A stretch of DNA of 64,000 nt, from contig CAVOZW010000027.1 of assembly GCA_963701385.1 (NCBI GenBank), positions 372,001-436,000 on the forward strand, given 5' to 3'. The position numbers and the translations under genes are program-made. The notes beneath the pieces are model-generated. The model was not told the DNA's origin and searched no databases. It worked only from the letters and a program-made list of their open reading frames with translations. This document shows positions 8,651 through 17,311 of this stretch, in pieces (within the stretch, counting starts at the first letter, position 1; each line of letters starts with the position of its first letter). This stretch comes from B30-G6 sp963701385 (GTDB lineage: Bacteria > Desulfobacterota > Desulfobacteria > Desulfobacterales > B30-G6).

Positions 8651-9817
8651 GTGAAAAAACGTATCATTCTTGTGGCTTTTCTACTTTTACTGGTGGGCGC
8701 CGGTGGCTCGGTCTTCTGGGGTCAATACCGCAAAGGCAGCAGTGAAATATATTTCTCCGGGATGATCGAAGCGACCCAGGCCAACCTGGCGTTTCAGACA
8801 ACCGGTCGTGTCCGCACGGTTCGGGTGGATGAGGGCCAGGTGGTCGAAGCCGGTCAAACATTGGCCGTTCTCGATCAGGACAGCGCTCTGGCCAACCGGG
8901 GTCAGGCGCTCGCCAATCTGAAACGGGCCGAGTCGACCCTGGCCCAGACGGAACTGCTGTTGGCGATCAATCGCCAAACGCTGCCAGCCGAAAAAGAAAA
9001 AGCCCAGGCGGCGGTCCAGGCCCTTAAGGCCCAACTTCTGGAACTGGAAAGCGGATACCGGGACCAGGAAATACAGCAGGCCTTTCTGATGCTGGAATCG
9101 AAACGGATAGCCATGGAGGACGCACGCAAGGATCAACTAAGGGACGAGCAGCTGTTTCAAAGAAAAGTGATCCCCGAAAAAGTTATGGACGCATCCGCAC
9201 TCAAGTATGAAACCGCCATTAAGGAACACCAGCGCGCCAGGCAGGCCTATGCACTGTTAAAGGAGGGTTATCGCAAAGAATCCATTCAAGTGGGTCGCTC
9301 CCGGCTGCACGAAGCGCAGGTGACACTCAAGCTGGCCCATATCAATCTCCAGCAGATCGAGTTGAGAGAGAAAGAGGTCGACGTCGCCCGGGCCCAGGTG
9401 CAGGCGGCACAGGCCGCCCTGGCACTCGCCGAAACCCAGTTGCGTTACACCGAGCTTAGCTCTCCTTTCAAGGGCATTGTCACCAGTCGCAATGCCGAAC
9501 CCGGAGAGGTGGTCACGGCCGGCCAGGAGGTCATCTCAGTTTCCGATCTTTCCGAAGTCGATCTGAAGATTTTTGTCGATGAAACGGAAATCGGCCGCGT
9601 TACACCGGGTCAAGCGGTTGATGTAAAAATCGACACCTTTGCCGATCGAACTTACCAGGGCACGGTGACCTTCATTTCACCCGAAGGTGAATTTACACCC
9701 AAGATTATCCAGACGCGCAAAGAACGTGTCAAGCTGGTGTACCTGGTAAAGATCAAAATTCCGAATCCTGATTTCGAACTCAAATCCGGGATGCCTGCCG
9801 ATGCGTGGCTACGCTGA
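8651..9817 (+). CDS. HlyD/YbhG-family membrane fusion protein
   Basis: The 388-residue periplasmic adaptor has an N-terminal membrane anchor (about 5-24), a first lipoyl half motif (GRVRTVRVDEGQVVEAGQTL, about 52-71), a long alanine/glutamine-rich coiled-coil hairpin (about 80-255), a second lipoyl half (SPFKGIVTSRNAEPGEVVTAG) and a beta-barrel region. It would link the inner-membrane ABC exporter encoded by the next four genes to an outer-membrane channel. GTG start at 8651 with GGAGG seven bases upstream. It overlaps the next gene by 17 bp, so the five genes form one translationally coupled operon like ybhGFSR. Cargo unknown; hydrophobic drugs or toxic compounds are typical for this group. 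Confidence 0.9.
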   Translation: MKKRIILVAFLLLLVGAGGSVFWGQYRKGSSEIYFSGMIEATQANLAFQTTGRVRTVRVDEGQVVEAGQTLAVLDQDSALANRGQALANLKRAESTLAQTELLLAINRQTLPAEKEKAQAAVQALKAQLLELESGYRDQEIQQAFLMLESKRIAMEDARKDQLRDEQLFQRKVIPEKVMDASALKYETAIKEHQRARQAYALLKEGYRKESIQVGRSRLHEAQVTLKLAHINLQQIELREKEVDVARAQVQAAQAALALAETQLRYTELSSPFKGIVTSRNAEPGEVVTAGQEVISVSDLSEVDLKIFVDETEIGRVTPGQAVDVKIDTFADRTYQGTVTFISPEGEFTPKIIQTRKERVKLVYLVKIKIPNPDFELKSGMPADAWLR

Positions 9818-10604
9818 AAAACAAATGCATGAACCTCCACAGCAAGCGCCTGACGAACTTGTCATCCAGGTAGATGACGTATCCAAGAATTACGGATCCC
9901 TGTCGGCTGTATCGCATGTCTCCTGCCGAGTGCAAAAGGGAGCGCTTTGCGGGCTGGTGGGTTCGGACGGGGCCGGAAAAACCACGCTCTTGCGTATGAT
10001 TGCCGGCATGATACCGCCGACATCCGGCAGTATTTATGTCAATGGTTTCGATGGGGTACACCAGAGAAAGGAAGTCAAGGAGCAGGTCGGTTATATGCCC
10101 CAACGTTTCGGTTTGTATCAGGATCTGAAGGTGTCCGAAAATTTTGATTTTTTCATGGACATCTATGGCATCACCGGTGCCGAAAGAGACCGAAGACGCG
10201 AGCGCTATCTGGGATTTTCCAATCTCCTGCCTTTTTTAGATCGCAAAGCCGGAGATCTTTCGGGCGGCATGAAGCAAAAGCTCGGATTGGCTTGCATTCT
10301 GGTTCATGAGCCGCAGGTGCTTATTCTGGATGAACCGACCAACGGTGTGGATCCGGTGTCTCGCGAGGAATTCTGGCACATCCTGGCGGAGATGAAAAAA
10401 GCAGGGATGTCCATTTTGGTGTCGACAGCCTATCTGGATGAGGGTCAAAAATGTGAAATGCTGATCCTCATGCACCATTCGCATGTGCTCGATATTGCCA
10501 CGCCACGGGAAATTCAATCCGGGTTCCCTGATTTGGAGGAAGCCATGATTTCCCGAATTCAGGCCGCAGACAGCGTGGTCGGAAAGGGTCGTTTTGCAAG
10601 CTGA
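9801..10604 (+). CDS. ABC exporter ATP-binding protein (YbhF N-half-like)
   Basis: The 267-residue ATPase has a modified Walker A (GSDGAGKTT), Q-loop region (GYMPQRFGLY), signature LSGGMKQKLGLA and Walker B (VLILDEPTNGVDP). Instead of the usual His switch motif it reads VSTAYLDEGQKC, so the H-loop histidine is replaced by alanine/tyrosine (STAYLDE). This is a known feature of the N-terminal half of fused YbhF-like ATPases. Here the two halves are separate genes. The gene overlaps hlyD by 17 bp and the second ATPase by 11 bp. Start may be ATG 9801 or ATG 9825; neither has a convincing ribosome site, so coupling to hlyD translation is likely. Confidence 0.9.
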   Translation: MRGYAEKQMHEPPQQAPDELVIQVDDVSKNYGSLSAVSHVSCRVQKGALCGLVGSDGAGKTTLLRMIAGMIPPTSGSIYVNGFDGVHQRKEVKEQVGYMPQRFGLYQDLKVSENFDFFMDIYGITGAERDRRRERYLGFSNLLPFLDRKAGDLSGGMKQKLGLACILVHEPQVLILDEPTNGVDPVSREEFWHILAEMKKAGMSILVSTAYLDEGQKCEMLILMHHSHVLDIATPREIQSGFPDLEEAMISRIQAADSVVGKGRFAS

Positions 10605-11340
10605 AGCCGTAAACGTCAGGGATCTGCAAAAACGCTTCGGTCGATTTGTGGCCGTCGATCAGATTAGCTTTTCCGTAAAAACCGGCGAGATATTCGGTTT
10701 TTTAGGGCCCAACGGTGCAGGCAAATCCACCACCATCCGTATGCTCTGTGGACTGATAACGCCCAGCAGCGGTTCCGGCCATGTGGCCGGCTTCGATATC
10801 GTCAAAGAGTCCGAAGAGATCCGTCAGACCATCGGATACATGTCTCAAAAATTCTCCCTGTACCTGGATCTGACGCCTTTTGAAAACATCCGCTTTTATC
10901 TCGGCATCTACAACGTTCCCGCTTCGCAGTGGAAAGAGCGCATCGAATGGGTGTTTGAAATTGCCCGGCTGGGCGAGATCAAAGACCGTCTGACCCGCGA
11001 TCTGCCACAGGGCTGGCGGCAACGCCTCGCGCTGGGGTGTGCACTGCTGCACCGGCCCAAAATATTGTTTCTGGACGAACCGACCTCAGGTGTGGATCCC
11101 CTTACCCGGAGACATTTCTGGGATTTCATCCGGCAGCTTGCGGCGCAAGGAGTGACGATCTTCGTGACAACCCATTACATGGATGAGGCGCAGCACTGCA
11201 GCCGGGTGGTAATCATCAACGAAGGCAGAATCGTGGCCCGTGGTGCGCCGGAGGACATCATCACCGAGGTGCTTCCCGAAATCCCGGGAGCGGATTTAAA
11301 CGATGCTTTTGTGGCCTTGATGCGCCGGAGCGGCAATTGA
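10594..11340 (+). CDS. ABC exporter ATP-binding protein (YbhF C-half-like)
   Basis: The 248-residue ATPase shows the complete set: Walker A GPNGAGKST, Q-loop YMSQKFSLY, degenerate signature LPQGWRQRLALGCA (GW instead of GG), Walker B ILFLDEPTSGVDP and the switch histidine in VTTHYMDEAQHC. It therefore supplies the functional H-loop missing from its partner, which predicts an asymmetric heterodimer with one dominant hydrolysis site. It starts at TTG 10594, overlapping the previous stop, and its own TGA overlaps the TTG start of the first permease (11337). The order and degenerate signature match the YbhF C-terminal half. Confidence 0.9.
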   Translation: MQAEAVNVRDLQKRFGRFVAVDQISFSVKTGEIFGFLGPNGAGKSTTIRMLCGLITPSSGSGHVAGFDIVKESEEIRQTIGYMSQKFSLYLDLTPFENIRFYLGIYNVPASQWKERIEWVFEIARLGEIKDRLTRDLPQGWRQRLALGCALLHRPKILFLDEPTSGVDPLTRRHFWDFIRQLAAQGVTIFVTTHYMDEAQHCSRVVIINEGRIVARGAPEDIITEVLPEIPGADLNDAFVALMRRSGN

Positions 11341-12470
11341 ACCCCAAGAAAATACAGGCCATCGCCCGCAAAGAATACTACCACCTTATCAGGGATTTTC
11401 GCAGCCTCTATCTGGCATTCATTATCCCCTTGCTGCTGATTCTGCTTTTCGGTTATGCGCTCAGTCTGGATGTCGAGGATATCCAAACGGTGGTGGTCGA
11501 TTACAACAACACTCCCCAGAGTCGAGATCTCGTTCACAGACTGGATGCTTCGGTTTATTTCAACGTCAGGGCCTATCCTGAGGACAGGGCTTCCGCTGTG
11601 CGGTACCTCGATCACAACCAAGCCATCCTTGCGATTGTGATCCCACCCGGTTGGACCGCAAAACTGAAAGCCGATCGCAGCAGCCCGTTGCAGGTAATCA
11701 TCGACGGCAGCGATCCCAATTTTGCCGGCAGCACCCAAGCCTACATCACGGCATTTATTTCAGCCTACAACCAGGAACAACTGGTCACATTTCTCAACCG
11801 CAACGGCCGCGAAGAGATACAGCGACCGGTCGAGGGACGAATCCGGGTGTGGTTCAATGAAGACTTAGAGAGCCGCAACTTTATCATACCCGGCATTATT
11901 GCCATCATCATCATGATCGTGGGTGCATTGATGACCTCTCTGGTGATTGCCAGGGAATATGAGAACGGGACCATGGAAACCATTCTCTCACTTCCTGTGC
12001 ACCCGTCTGAATTCCTCTTAGGCAAGGCCATACCGTATTTTCTGATTGGAATGGCCGACGTCCTTATCGCCATATTGATGGGTCAGCTGCTGTTCGGTGT
12101 CGTGATGAAATCCAGCTTCTGGTTGATGATCGCGGCGTCATCCATTTATCTTGGCGTTGCGCTTTGTATCGGGCTATTGATATCGACCCTGACAAAGTCC
12201 CAATTGGTGGCGAACCAGATGGCGATTCTCGTTACCTATTTGCCATCACTCTTGCTTTCCGATTTTGTGTTTCCGCAGGAGAACATGCCGGTCGTCCTTA
12301 AATGGATATCGTCAATGGTCCCGGCGACCTATTACATCGATATATTAAACGGGCTGTACCTGCGAAATTTGGCACTCAACCAACTTTGGGCCAGTTATCT
12401 GGTATTGATGCTGATGCTGGTTGTACTGGCGGCGCTTAACATGGCGGCCTTGAAAAAAGAGGGCTTTTGA
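11337..12470 (+). CDS. ABC-2 type exporter permease (YbhS-like)
   Basis: The 377-residue membrane protein has the ABC2_membrane_3 layout: one N-terminal helix (about 24-44), a large periplasmic domain (about 45-175), then five C-terminal helices. Family landmarks are ARKEYYHLIRDFRSL at the N-terminus, NPNFAG-like SDPNFAGSTQAY, REYENGTMETILSLPV after the second helix, and MVPATYYIDILNGLYLR near the end. It starts with TTG in a TTGA overlap with the second ATPase, so translation is coupled. It would form the exporter channel with the next gene. Confidence 0.88.
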   Translation: MNPKKIQAIARKEYYHLIRDFRSLYLAFIIPLLLILLFGYALSLDVEDIQTVVVDYNNTPQSRDLVHRLDASVYFNVRAYPEDRASAVRYLDHNQAILAIVIPPGWTAKLKADRSSPLQVIIDGSDPNFAGSTQAYITAFISAYNQEQLVTFLNRNGREEIQRPVEGRIRVWFNEDLESRNFIIPGIIAIIIMIVGALMTSLVIAREYENGTMETILSLPVHPSEFLLGKAIPYFLIGMADVLIAILMGQLLFGVVMKSSFWLMIAASSIYLGVALCIGLLISTLTKSQLVANQMAILVTYLPSLLLSDFVFPQENMPVVLKWISSMVPATYYIDILNGLYLRNLALNQLWASYLVLMLMLVVLAALNMAALKKEGF

Positions 12471-12471
12471 T

Positions 12472-13593
12472 ATGCGCTGGCTGAGCATTCGTGAACTGGT
12501 GCGCAAAGAATTCATCCAGATTTTCCGTGACCGGAAAAACAGGCCCTTGTTGATCGTTGCACCATTGGTTCAACTGATCGTTTTTGGTTATGTGGTAACC
12601 ACCGATGTGCGCGATATCCGGGTCGGTATGTGCGATCAGGCTCACACACCGGAAAGTCGGCGCCTGATCGAGGCCGTCGACGCCAACAAGACCTTCAGAA
12701 TTACCCATTTTCTGGATCACAAGCAGGGTCTCGATCAGCTTCTGCTCCAGCGCAAGATCGATCTGGGATTTATCATCGGACCGGATTTCAGTTCGAGGCT
12801 CCGGAGCCGCAATACCGCCGAAATACAGATCCTGGTAGACGGCAGCATGAGCAACATGGCCGCCATCCGAATATCCTACACCAACGTGCTGCTGGAAGGA
12901 TTCAATCGTCGGCTCATTCGGGAACTGTACCCCCGTCGACTCGATTACGGCGAAATCGACGCTCGCATACGAACCTGGTACAATCCGAATCTGGAAAGCC
13001 AGTACTTTTACGTGCCGGGCATCGTGGCTTTTCTGGTAATGTTGTTGTCACTGCTTTTAACCTCCATGGCGATCGTCCGCGAAAAGGAGGCCGGCACCAT
13101 GGAGCAGTTGATCGTAACGCCCATGCGACCCATCGAACTGATCCTGGGTAAAACCATTCCGTTCATCATCATCGCCCAGATACAAATGATCCTGGTAGCC
13201 CTGTTTGCCATGTTCTGGTTTCGAATCCCCATGGCGGGCAGTGCCCTGCTGCTCCTGGGCGCCACCTGCATTTTTTTACTCAGCACCCTCGGCATCGGAC
13301 TCTATATATCGACGGTGTCCAAGACCCAGCAGCAGGCCATGATGACCAATTTCTTTTTCATTCTGCCCTTCTTCATGTTGAGCGGTTTTGTTTTTCCCAT
13401 CGGTAACATGCCCGAAGCGGTACAGTGGCTGACCTATCTGAACCCGCTGCGATATCTGCTGGTGATTGTCAGGGGGATTTATCTCAAAGGCACGGGAATG
13501 GACGTTTTATGGCCCCAGTTTCTGGCACTGGGCATACTGGGCGGGGTGGTTTTCACGGCCGCGGTCAACCGATTTAAAAAGCGCCTGGATTAA
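12472..13593 (+). CDS. ABC-2 type exporter permease (YbhR-like)
   Basis: The 373-residue protein is a paralogue of the preceding permease, with the same topology and landmarks: RKEFIQIFRDRKNRPLLIVA, DGSMSNMAAIRISY, REKEAGTMEQLIVTPMRP and YLNPLRYLLVIVRGIYLKG. It begins one base after the upstream stop, so the two permeases are made together and probably heterodimerise. Last gene of the exporter operon; its stop overlaps the convergent gene at 13590 by four bases, leaving no room for an intergenic terminator. Confidence 0.9.
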   Translation: MRWLSIRELVRKEFIQIFRDRKNRPLLIVAPLVQLIVFGYVVTTDVRDIRVGMCDQAHTPESRRLIEAVDANKTFRITHFLDHKQGLDQLLLQRKIDLGFIIGPDFSSRLRSRNTAEIQILVDGSMSNMAAIRISYTNVLLEGFNRRLIRELYPRRLDYGEIDARIRTWYNPNLESQYFYVPGIVAFLVMLLSLLLTSMAIVREKEAGTMEQLIVTPMRPIELILGKTIPFIIIAQIQMILVALFAMFWFRIPMAGSALLLLGATCIFLLSTLGIGLYISTVSKTQQQAMMTNFFFILPFFMLSGFVFPIGNMPEAVQWLTYLNPLRYLLVIVRGIYLKGTGMDVLWPQFLALGILGGVVFTAAVNRFKKRLD

Positions 13594-13859
13594 TAGATGC
13601 CCGCTCCGGTTTCCTGAAAAAAATATCCTTTCCCATCCACAAGAAAAATGACGTCGGTGGGTCCGTTTTCTTCCGAATAGATGATGATGGTACTGAAGCC
13701 GACGGCATTGAAACTATTTCCCGCTACGCGATGCTTAAGGCGTAATTTTTTTACTGATTCATAGTTTCCCTTTGCAAGATCGATGCTGCTGATGGCTTGC
13801 GCTTCCTTTGCTAGGCTGACCAGCACGTCGTCTGCATCCATTAAATTTTGGAGACCCAT
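13590..13859 (-). CDS. small hypothetical protein
   Basis: The frame from ATG 13859 gives 89 residues with no signal peptide or recognised domain. The coding character seems to extend upstream in the same frame (about 35 more codons reading SDIVVVQRNPKGITTQTG before the ATG) up to a stop near 13985, but there is no ATG, GTG or TTG there, so the true start may be non-standard or the N-terminus may be lost. The C-terminal part ends in two predicted strands (FSTIIIYSEENGPTDVIFLV). It follows the lipoprotein gene at 13966-14520 on the same strand. Function unknown. Confidence 0.5.
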   Translation of the reverse strand: MGLQNLMDADDVLVSLAKEAQAISSIDLAKGNYESVKKLRLKHRVAGNSFNAVGFSTIIIYSEENGPTDVIFLVDGKGYFFQETGAGIY

Positions 13860-13965
13860 GGAACCGGTTTGTGTCGTGATACCTTTTGGATTTCTTTGAA
13901 CAACGACAATATCGCTTCGCTTCAGGATCTTCTCAACGCTGCTTTTGACGGTTGAAACGTCTATT

Positions 13966-14520
13966 CTAGCGACCGAATTTAATGGCCTTGTTTAACCTGT
14001 TGCGTGCTTCCTGCTCATGCCTGCCGCAGGAGCTGCAGTTGTATATATATTTATAGTAGCTAACGGCCGTATTTTCCTTGATGGTTCGGTTCCATATCAG
14101 CGATTCGATTCTCATCTGACACTCTGCGATAAAGATACTGTTGGGATATTTTTCAAGGTACGTTTCATATGCCTCGAGCGTGTCGACCGTTTTTGCTTTT
14201 TGATAATCATCTTCATAAATTTTTAAAATAAGCTGGTTTGCATAATTTTTGAACAGCTCACTGTCGGAAGCATCGATAAATTGCTCGTACGCCGACACCG
14301 TATCAACGCTTTTGGCCATTTCAAAATTGATTTCCTCTATTCTTGTTTTGGCGGTGTTGGAATATTCACTCACGGGGTGATTTTTGAGAAATCCCTGGTA
14401 GGCGGCGATGGTGTCAATTCTTCGGGCTTCCATATACTGAGGTTTTGCGGTCGAGCAGGCAAAAACAAAAACGAGAATGGACACCATAATGACAGACACT
14501 GAAATATTGCGTGTTGGCAT
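13966..14520 (-). CDS. lipoprotein with three tandem AYxxFL repeats
   Basis: From ATG 14520, which has CAGGAG at good spacing, the 184-residue product has a lipoprotein signal ending in a lipobox-like FVFAC. The mature part holds three imperfect repeats of about 40 residues, each with the pattern DTxxAYxxFLxxxPxSxxxxxAxxRI (IDTIAAYQGFLKNHP, VDTVSAYEQFIDAS, VDTLEAYETYLEKYP). This resembles short TPR-like helical repeats in outer-membrane assembly lipoproteins. A C-terminal CSSC pair could form a disulfide. The frame stays open upstream to 14895, but that stretch is out-of-frame SDR sequence and not part of this gene. Function unknown. Confidence 0.75.
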   Translation of the reverse strand: MPTRNISVSVIMVSILVFVFACSTAKPQYMEARRIDTIAAYQGFLKNHPVSEYSNTAKTRIEEINFEMAKSVDTVSAYEQFIDASDSELFKNYANQLILKIYEDDYQKAKTVDTLEAYETYLEKYPNSIFIAECQMRIESLIWNRTIKENTAVSYYKYIYNCSSCGRHEQEARNRLNKAIKFGR

Positions 14521-14603
14521 GATTTTCTCCTGTTTGATGCTGAATCGGGTTTTTTCACTTGAGAACGTTCCCCACGATTGTCCCAGATGACGGGCAAGAC
14601 GGA

Positions 14604-14950
14604 TCAGCCGGCGATGCTTCCACCGTCCACGACCAGTGCCGTGCCGGTCACGAAGGCGGAATCGTCGGATGAAAGACCCCGGCGTTATTGAACAGCACGT
14701 CGATCTTGCCGAAGCGCTCGAGGGTCTCTTCGACCGCCCGGCGACACTCCTCAGCGATGCGAACATCGGAGCGGATGAACAAGGCCTCGACGCCATGCGC
14801 AGCGATGGCCTGGACAACCTGCTCCCCCCGCTCGGTATTGCGCCCGGTGATAGCGACCGTCGCCCCCTCGCGTGCGAAACGAACGGCCGTGGCACTGCCG
14901 ATCCCCGACGTTCCGCCGGTTATGAGGGCTACCTTTCCTTCTAGTTTCAT
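14604..14950 (-). pseudogene. short-chain dehydrogenase with internal deletion
   Basis: The first 94 or so codons (from ATG 14950) are a normal SDR N-terminus: VALITGGTSGIGSATAVRFA (cofactor-binding GxxxGxG) and NNAG at about 88-91. The sequence then jumps, near 14650, straight to a typical SDR C-terminus (FVTGTALVVDGGSIAG, ending at the TGA at 14604-14606) in another frame. About 140 codons, including the catalytic Tyr-x3-Lys, are missing, so no active enzyme can be made. The terminus and start are otherwise undamaged, which points to one fairly recent deletion. Confidence 0.85.
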
Positions 14951-14983
14951 ATCGTTACCCTTTCCATATCGGTTTAAAAGTCT

Positions 14984-15074
14984 GTTTAAGTCAGATTCGC
15001 TCGCTAACCCCGCAGCCCCGAAAAAACGGGGATCTACGTCAAGCTAGGGGAATGCGCTCGCGATTGCGGTTCAA
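14984..15074 (+). repeat. palindromic repeat family A, right part
   Basis: From GATTCGCTCGCTAACCCCGC to GGTTCAA this matches the right half of the long copies at 32058 and 35885, with a few changes (GCGATTGCGG instead of GCTGTTGCGG). It overlaps the 3' end of the M23 gene (15034-15822), supplying its last codons and stop. Confidence 0.75.
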
Positions 15075-15822
15075 GCTTTGACCCCATTCCCAGCACATGA
15101 TAGTCCGCGTCGAGGAGGTCCAGGGGATCCAGCAGGGTGATTCGATCCAGATCGCGCATGATATTCCACACAAAAGCGTTATAGGAAAGATCGGGTGCCG
15201 GGATCGCAATCGAAAGGTGCAAGTGCGGTAAGATATTGGCCTTGGATCGGTGCGTGTCGGCGATGGTGGCGATGATGTCGCCCTGGCTTACCTGCCTGCC
15301 GGACCTTATCTTGTCCAAAGGATCGGTATGGGCATAGACGGTTAACATCTTGCTGTTTTCATGTTTCTCAAAGGAATGTTCGACAATGATGGCCTGGCCC
15401 AGATAGTCTTTGAACATGGCCCGGACAACCCCGTCGAACATCGCCGGAACCCGGGTTTCGGGTCTCAAGCAGCGCGTTCGCATCGATCGATCCAGGAAAA
15501 GACACAGGTCGATGCCCTCGTGCGGGAAGTCCCGTGTCCCAAAATCACGCCACCATTTGTGCGCAGAATCGAACATCATCCCGGGATGGAAAACCCAGCT
15601 GTCAAAGTCGTCCAGTACCGGCTGGTTTGTATCCATCAGCATCCGGGTGAAAGGCGGGGGCAGTTCGAACGTTCTTGTGGAAAATCGCAGGGTGTCTTTG
15701 ACGATCTCGGGTTTTTTGTGAGGTTGTTTCTGCACGACCTGATCCCCAGGGGGAACCGATCTATTTATTAGCATGCTGGTAACAAAACTGGACTTGAATA
15801 CACACGGATATAGCCTTGTCAT
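15034..15822 (-). CDS. M23/LytM-type metallopeptidase domain protein
   Basis: The 262-residue product contains a C-terminal peptidase M23 (lysostaphin/LytM) fold: the first zinc ligand motif HEGIDL (about residue 120), then GQAIIVEHSF, a YAHTDPL segment and the distal HLHLSI. It lacks an obvious signal peptide in the ATG 15822 form. The N-terminal 80 residues are unlike known domains. HxxxD and HxH are both present, so zinc binding is plausible, with a role in cell-wall trimming or regulation. The last dozen residues (after GMGSKLEPQSRAHS) are encoded by a family-A repeat, so the native C-terminus was probably replaced. ATG 15822 has GGAGCG upstream. Confidence 0.75.
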   Translation of the reverse strand: MTRLYPCVFKSSFVTSMLINRSVPPGDQVVQKQPHKKPEIVKDTLRFSTRTFELPPPFTRMLMDTNQPVLDDFDSWVFHPGMMFDSAHKWWRDFGTRDFPHEGIDLCLFLDRSMRTRCLRPETRVPAMFDGVVRAMFKDYLGQAIIVEHSFEKHENSKMLTVYAHTDPLDKIRSGRQVSQGDIIATIADTHRSKANILPHLHLSIAIPAPDLSYNAFVWNIMRDLDRITLLDPLDLLDADYHVLGMGSKLEPQSRAHSPSLT

Positions 15823-15977
15823 ATTAACGCTCCGTTTAGCAAAAGGGGTTAACCTTAGACCCTCGATGGACAATTGAGCTGTTTTAAATATGTATTGAAG
15901 GACATTTGTCGATGGGCAAAATTACACCGCGAATACGTTCTATTTTCATCAGACGTAACCACACAGGAGTATCCGTC

Positions 15978-16761
15978 ATGCATGCCTACCCCTACATCGT
16001 TGAACTGTCTGTCACCCAAGCGATCGCCTTCGGAAAAAGTCGATCTGCTGCTGGATCGCTTCGCCGTTCGTTTCCGACAAATCATGGACGCGGGCTGCGG
16101 TGTGTCCATACCGGACAATCCCATGGGAACGCCCCGGCTGGGGGCTCTGGAAAGCATGGATCTCATGGACCTCCCCATGGATCCCGAAAAGGTGATAATG
16201 AATTTAAACACCTTTCACGCCAAGGACGAGCTGGACGGGCTGCTGAACCGGGCCGCAGATTCCGGTCTGAAATACCTTTTGGTGGTCAGGGGGGACGGCG
16301 GTCCGCTGCTTTCTAAACTGGATCCCCGTGAGATCGGCGGTAAAAAAAGCGTAACCACATCCATCGATCTGATCCGCTACATCCACAGGTCCTGTCCCGG
16401 CCGTTTTATCACCGGTGCGGCTTTCAACCCCTACAAACCCTTGCGCATCGAACTGGACCGGATGAAACAAAAGATTGAAGCCGGCGCGTCATACACGGTT
16501 ACCCAGCCGATTATCGGCAGGGATACCGGTGTCGACAGCCTGCTAACGCTTGGCATACCGGTGGTGGTCGAAGCCTGGATGTCGACGAATATCGACTTGT
16601 TCAACAAAAGTGTTGGCCGGCAAAGCACCGACGATGCCGATGAATACGATCCCCTTGCCAACCTGAAGACGCTGCACGCGCATTACCAAGATAGCTGCGT
16701 CTATCTGTCCATGCTCAGTTTCAAACAGCCTTGGGGTGACAAGCTGCCCCGGTTGCCATGA
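15978..16761 (+). CDS. methylenetetrahydrofolate reductase-like protein, frameshifted
   Basis: Translation should start at ATG 15978 (AGGAG eight bases upstream) giving MHAYPYIVELSVT, but the rest of the protein lies in another frame from about 16015 (PKRSPSEKVDLLLDRF onward). A one-base deletion or two-base insertion near 16010-16018 explains it. An alternative start at ATG 15982 gives an intact 259-residue frame with a nonsense N-terminus (MPTPTSLNCL). The body has a MetF-like TIM barrel pattern: NLNTFHAKDELDGLL, LKYLLVVRGDGG, ITGAAFNPYKP and the FAD-site-like ASYTVTQPIIG. It may reduce methylene-THF or a related substrate. Shorter than E. coli MetF (296). Confidence 0.65.
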
Positions 16762-16806
16762 TAACCCGTCATTGCGACTGGCGTCCCATATCGCGGGCCG
16801 TAATTC

Positions 16807-16944
16807 GGGTCGGACCGAGATATCATTCTGTAAACACATCATAAACCCACAATTGAAACCTGATTTTCTGTCTTAGCGTACTCATTTTGCCTATTAAAAT
16901 GGCTTTATTCTATGAATTATCAGTAAGTTGTTTCGGTCCGACCC
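16807..16944 (+). mobile_element. MITE-like element B, complete copy
   Basis: A 138-bp element bounded by GGGTCGGACCGAGA (16807-16820) and its inverted copy TTTCGGTCCGACCC (16931-16944; 13 of 14 match). The interior is AT-rich and includes TTCTATGAATTATCAG, shared with the copies at 22485, 27484 and 31097. No ORF. It fills the gap between the MetF-like gene and the small basic protein at 16967. No clear target duplication. Confidence 0.75.
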
Positions 16945-16966
16945 CAGATCCCAGATCCGATTTACC

Positions 16967-17191
16967 CTAAGTTCCTTTTCTTCTAAGGATAACATTTCCG
17001 GATCCCTTTTGGATGGGTTTTTGCTTTTTTTTGTTTTGATCTTTCTCCTGGACTTCGATCATTTGTTTAAGTTTTGCCTCCAATTTCCTGCGGTCTAATC
17101 CGCTTCGTCTTTCAGGGTCATTATATTTGGAAAAATTCTTTCTCCTGTCCATATCCGCACGTCTGTTTTTATAAACTATTTTTACTGGCAT
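16967..17191 (-). CDS. small basic RSGxDRR-motif protein
   Basis: From ATG 17191 (GAGAG upstream) the product is 74 residues, very basic, with two clusters: RRADMDRR and ERRSGLDRRK, followed by a lysine/glutamine-rich predicted helix and a C-terminal ILRRKGT. The RSGxDRR motif recurs in the small protein at 47979-48116. I do not recognise a named family. The spaced arginines recall the RxxxR motif that binds cyclic-di-GMP in PilZ proteins, but no PilZ barrel is present, so this is only a thought. Nucleic-acid binding is equally plausible. Confidence 0.55.
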   Translation of the reverse strand: MPVKIVYKNRRADMDRRKNFSKYNDPERRSGLDRRKLEAKLKQMIEVQEKDQNKKKQKPIQKGSGNVILRRKGT

Positions 17192-17311
17192 GAGAATCTC
17201 TCTTGGCAATGTTTAAATAAACCGAAAGGCACCTTGATGTATATCGAATTGACATTGTATACTATATTGTGGCATTGATTGACCATACAATAATTGGAGG
17301 GAAAATAAAAT

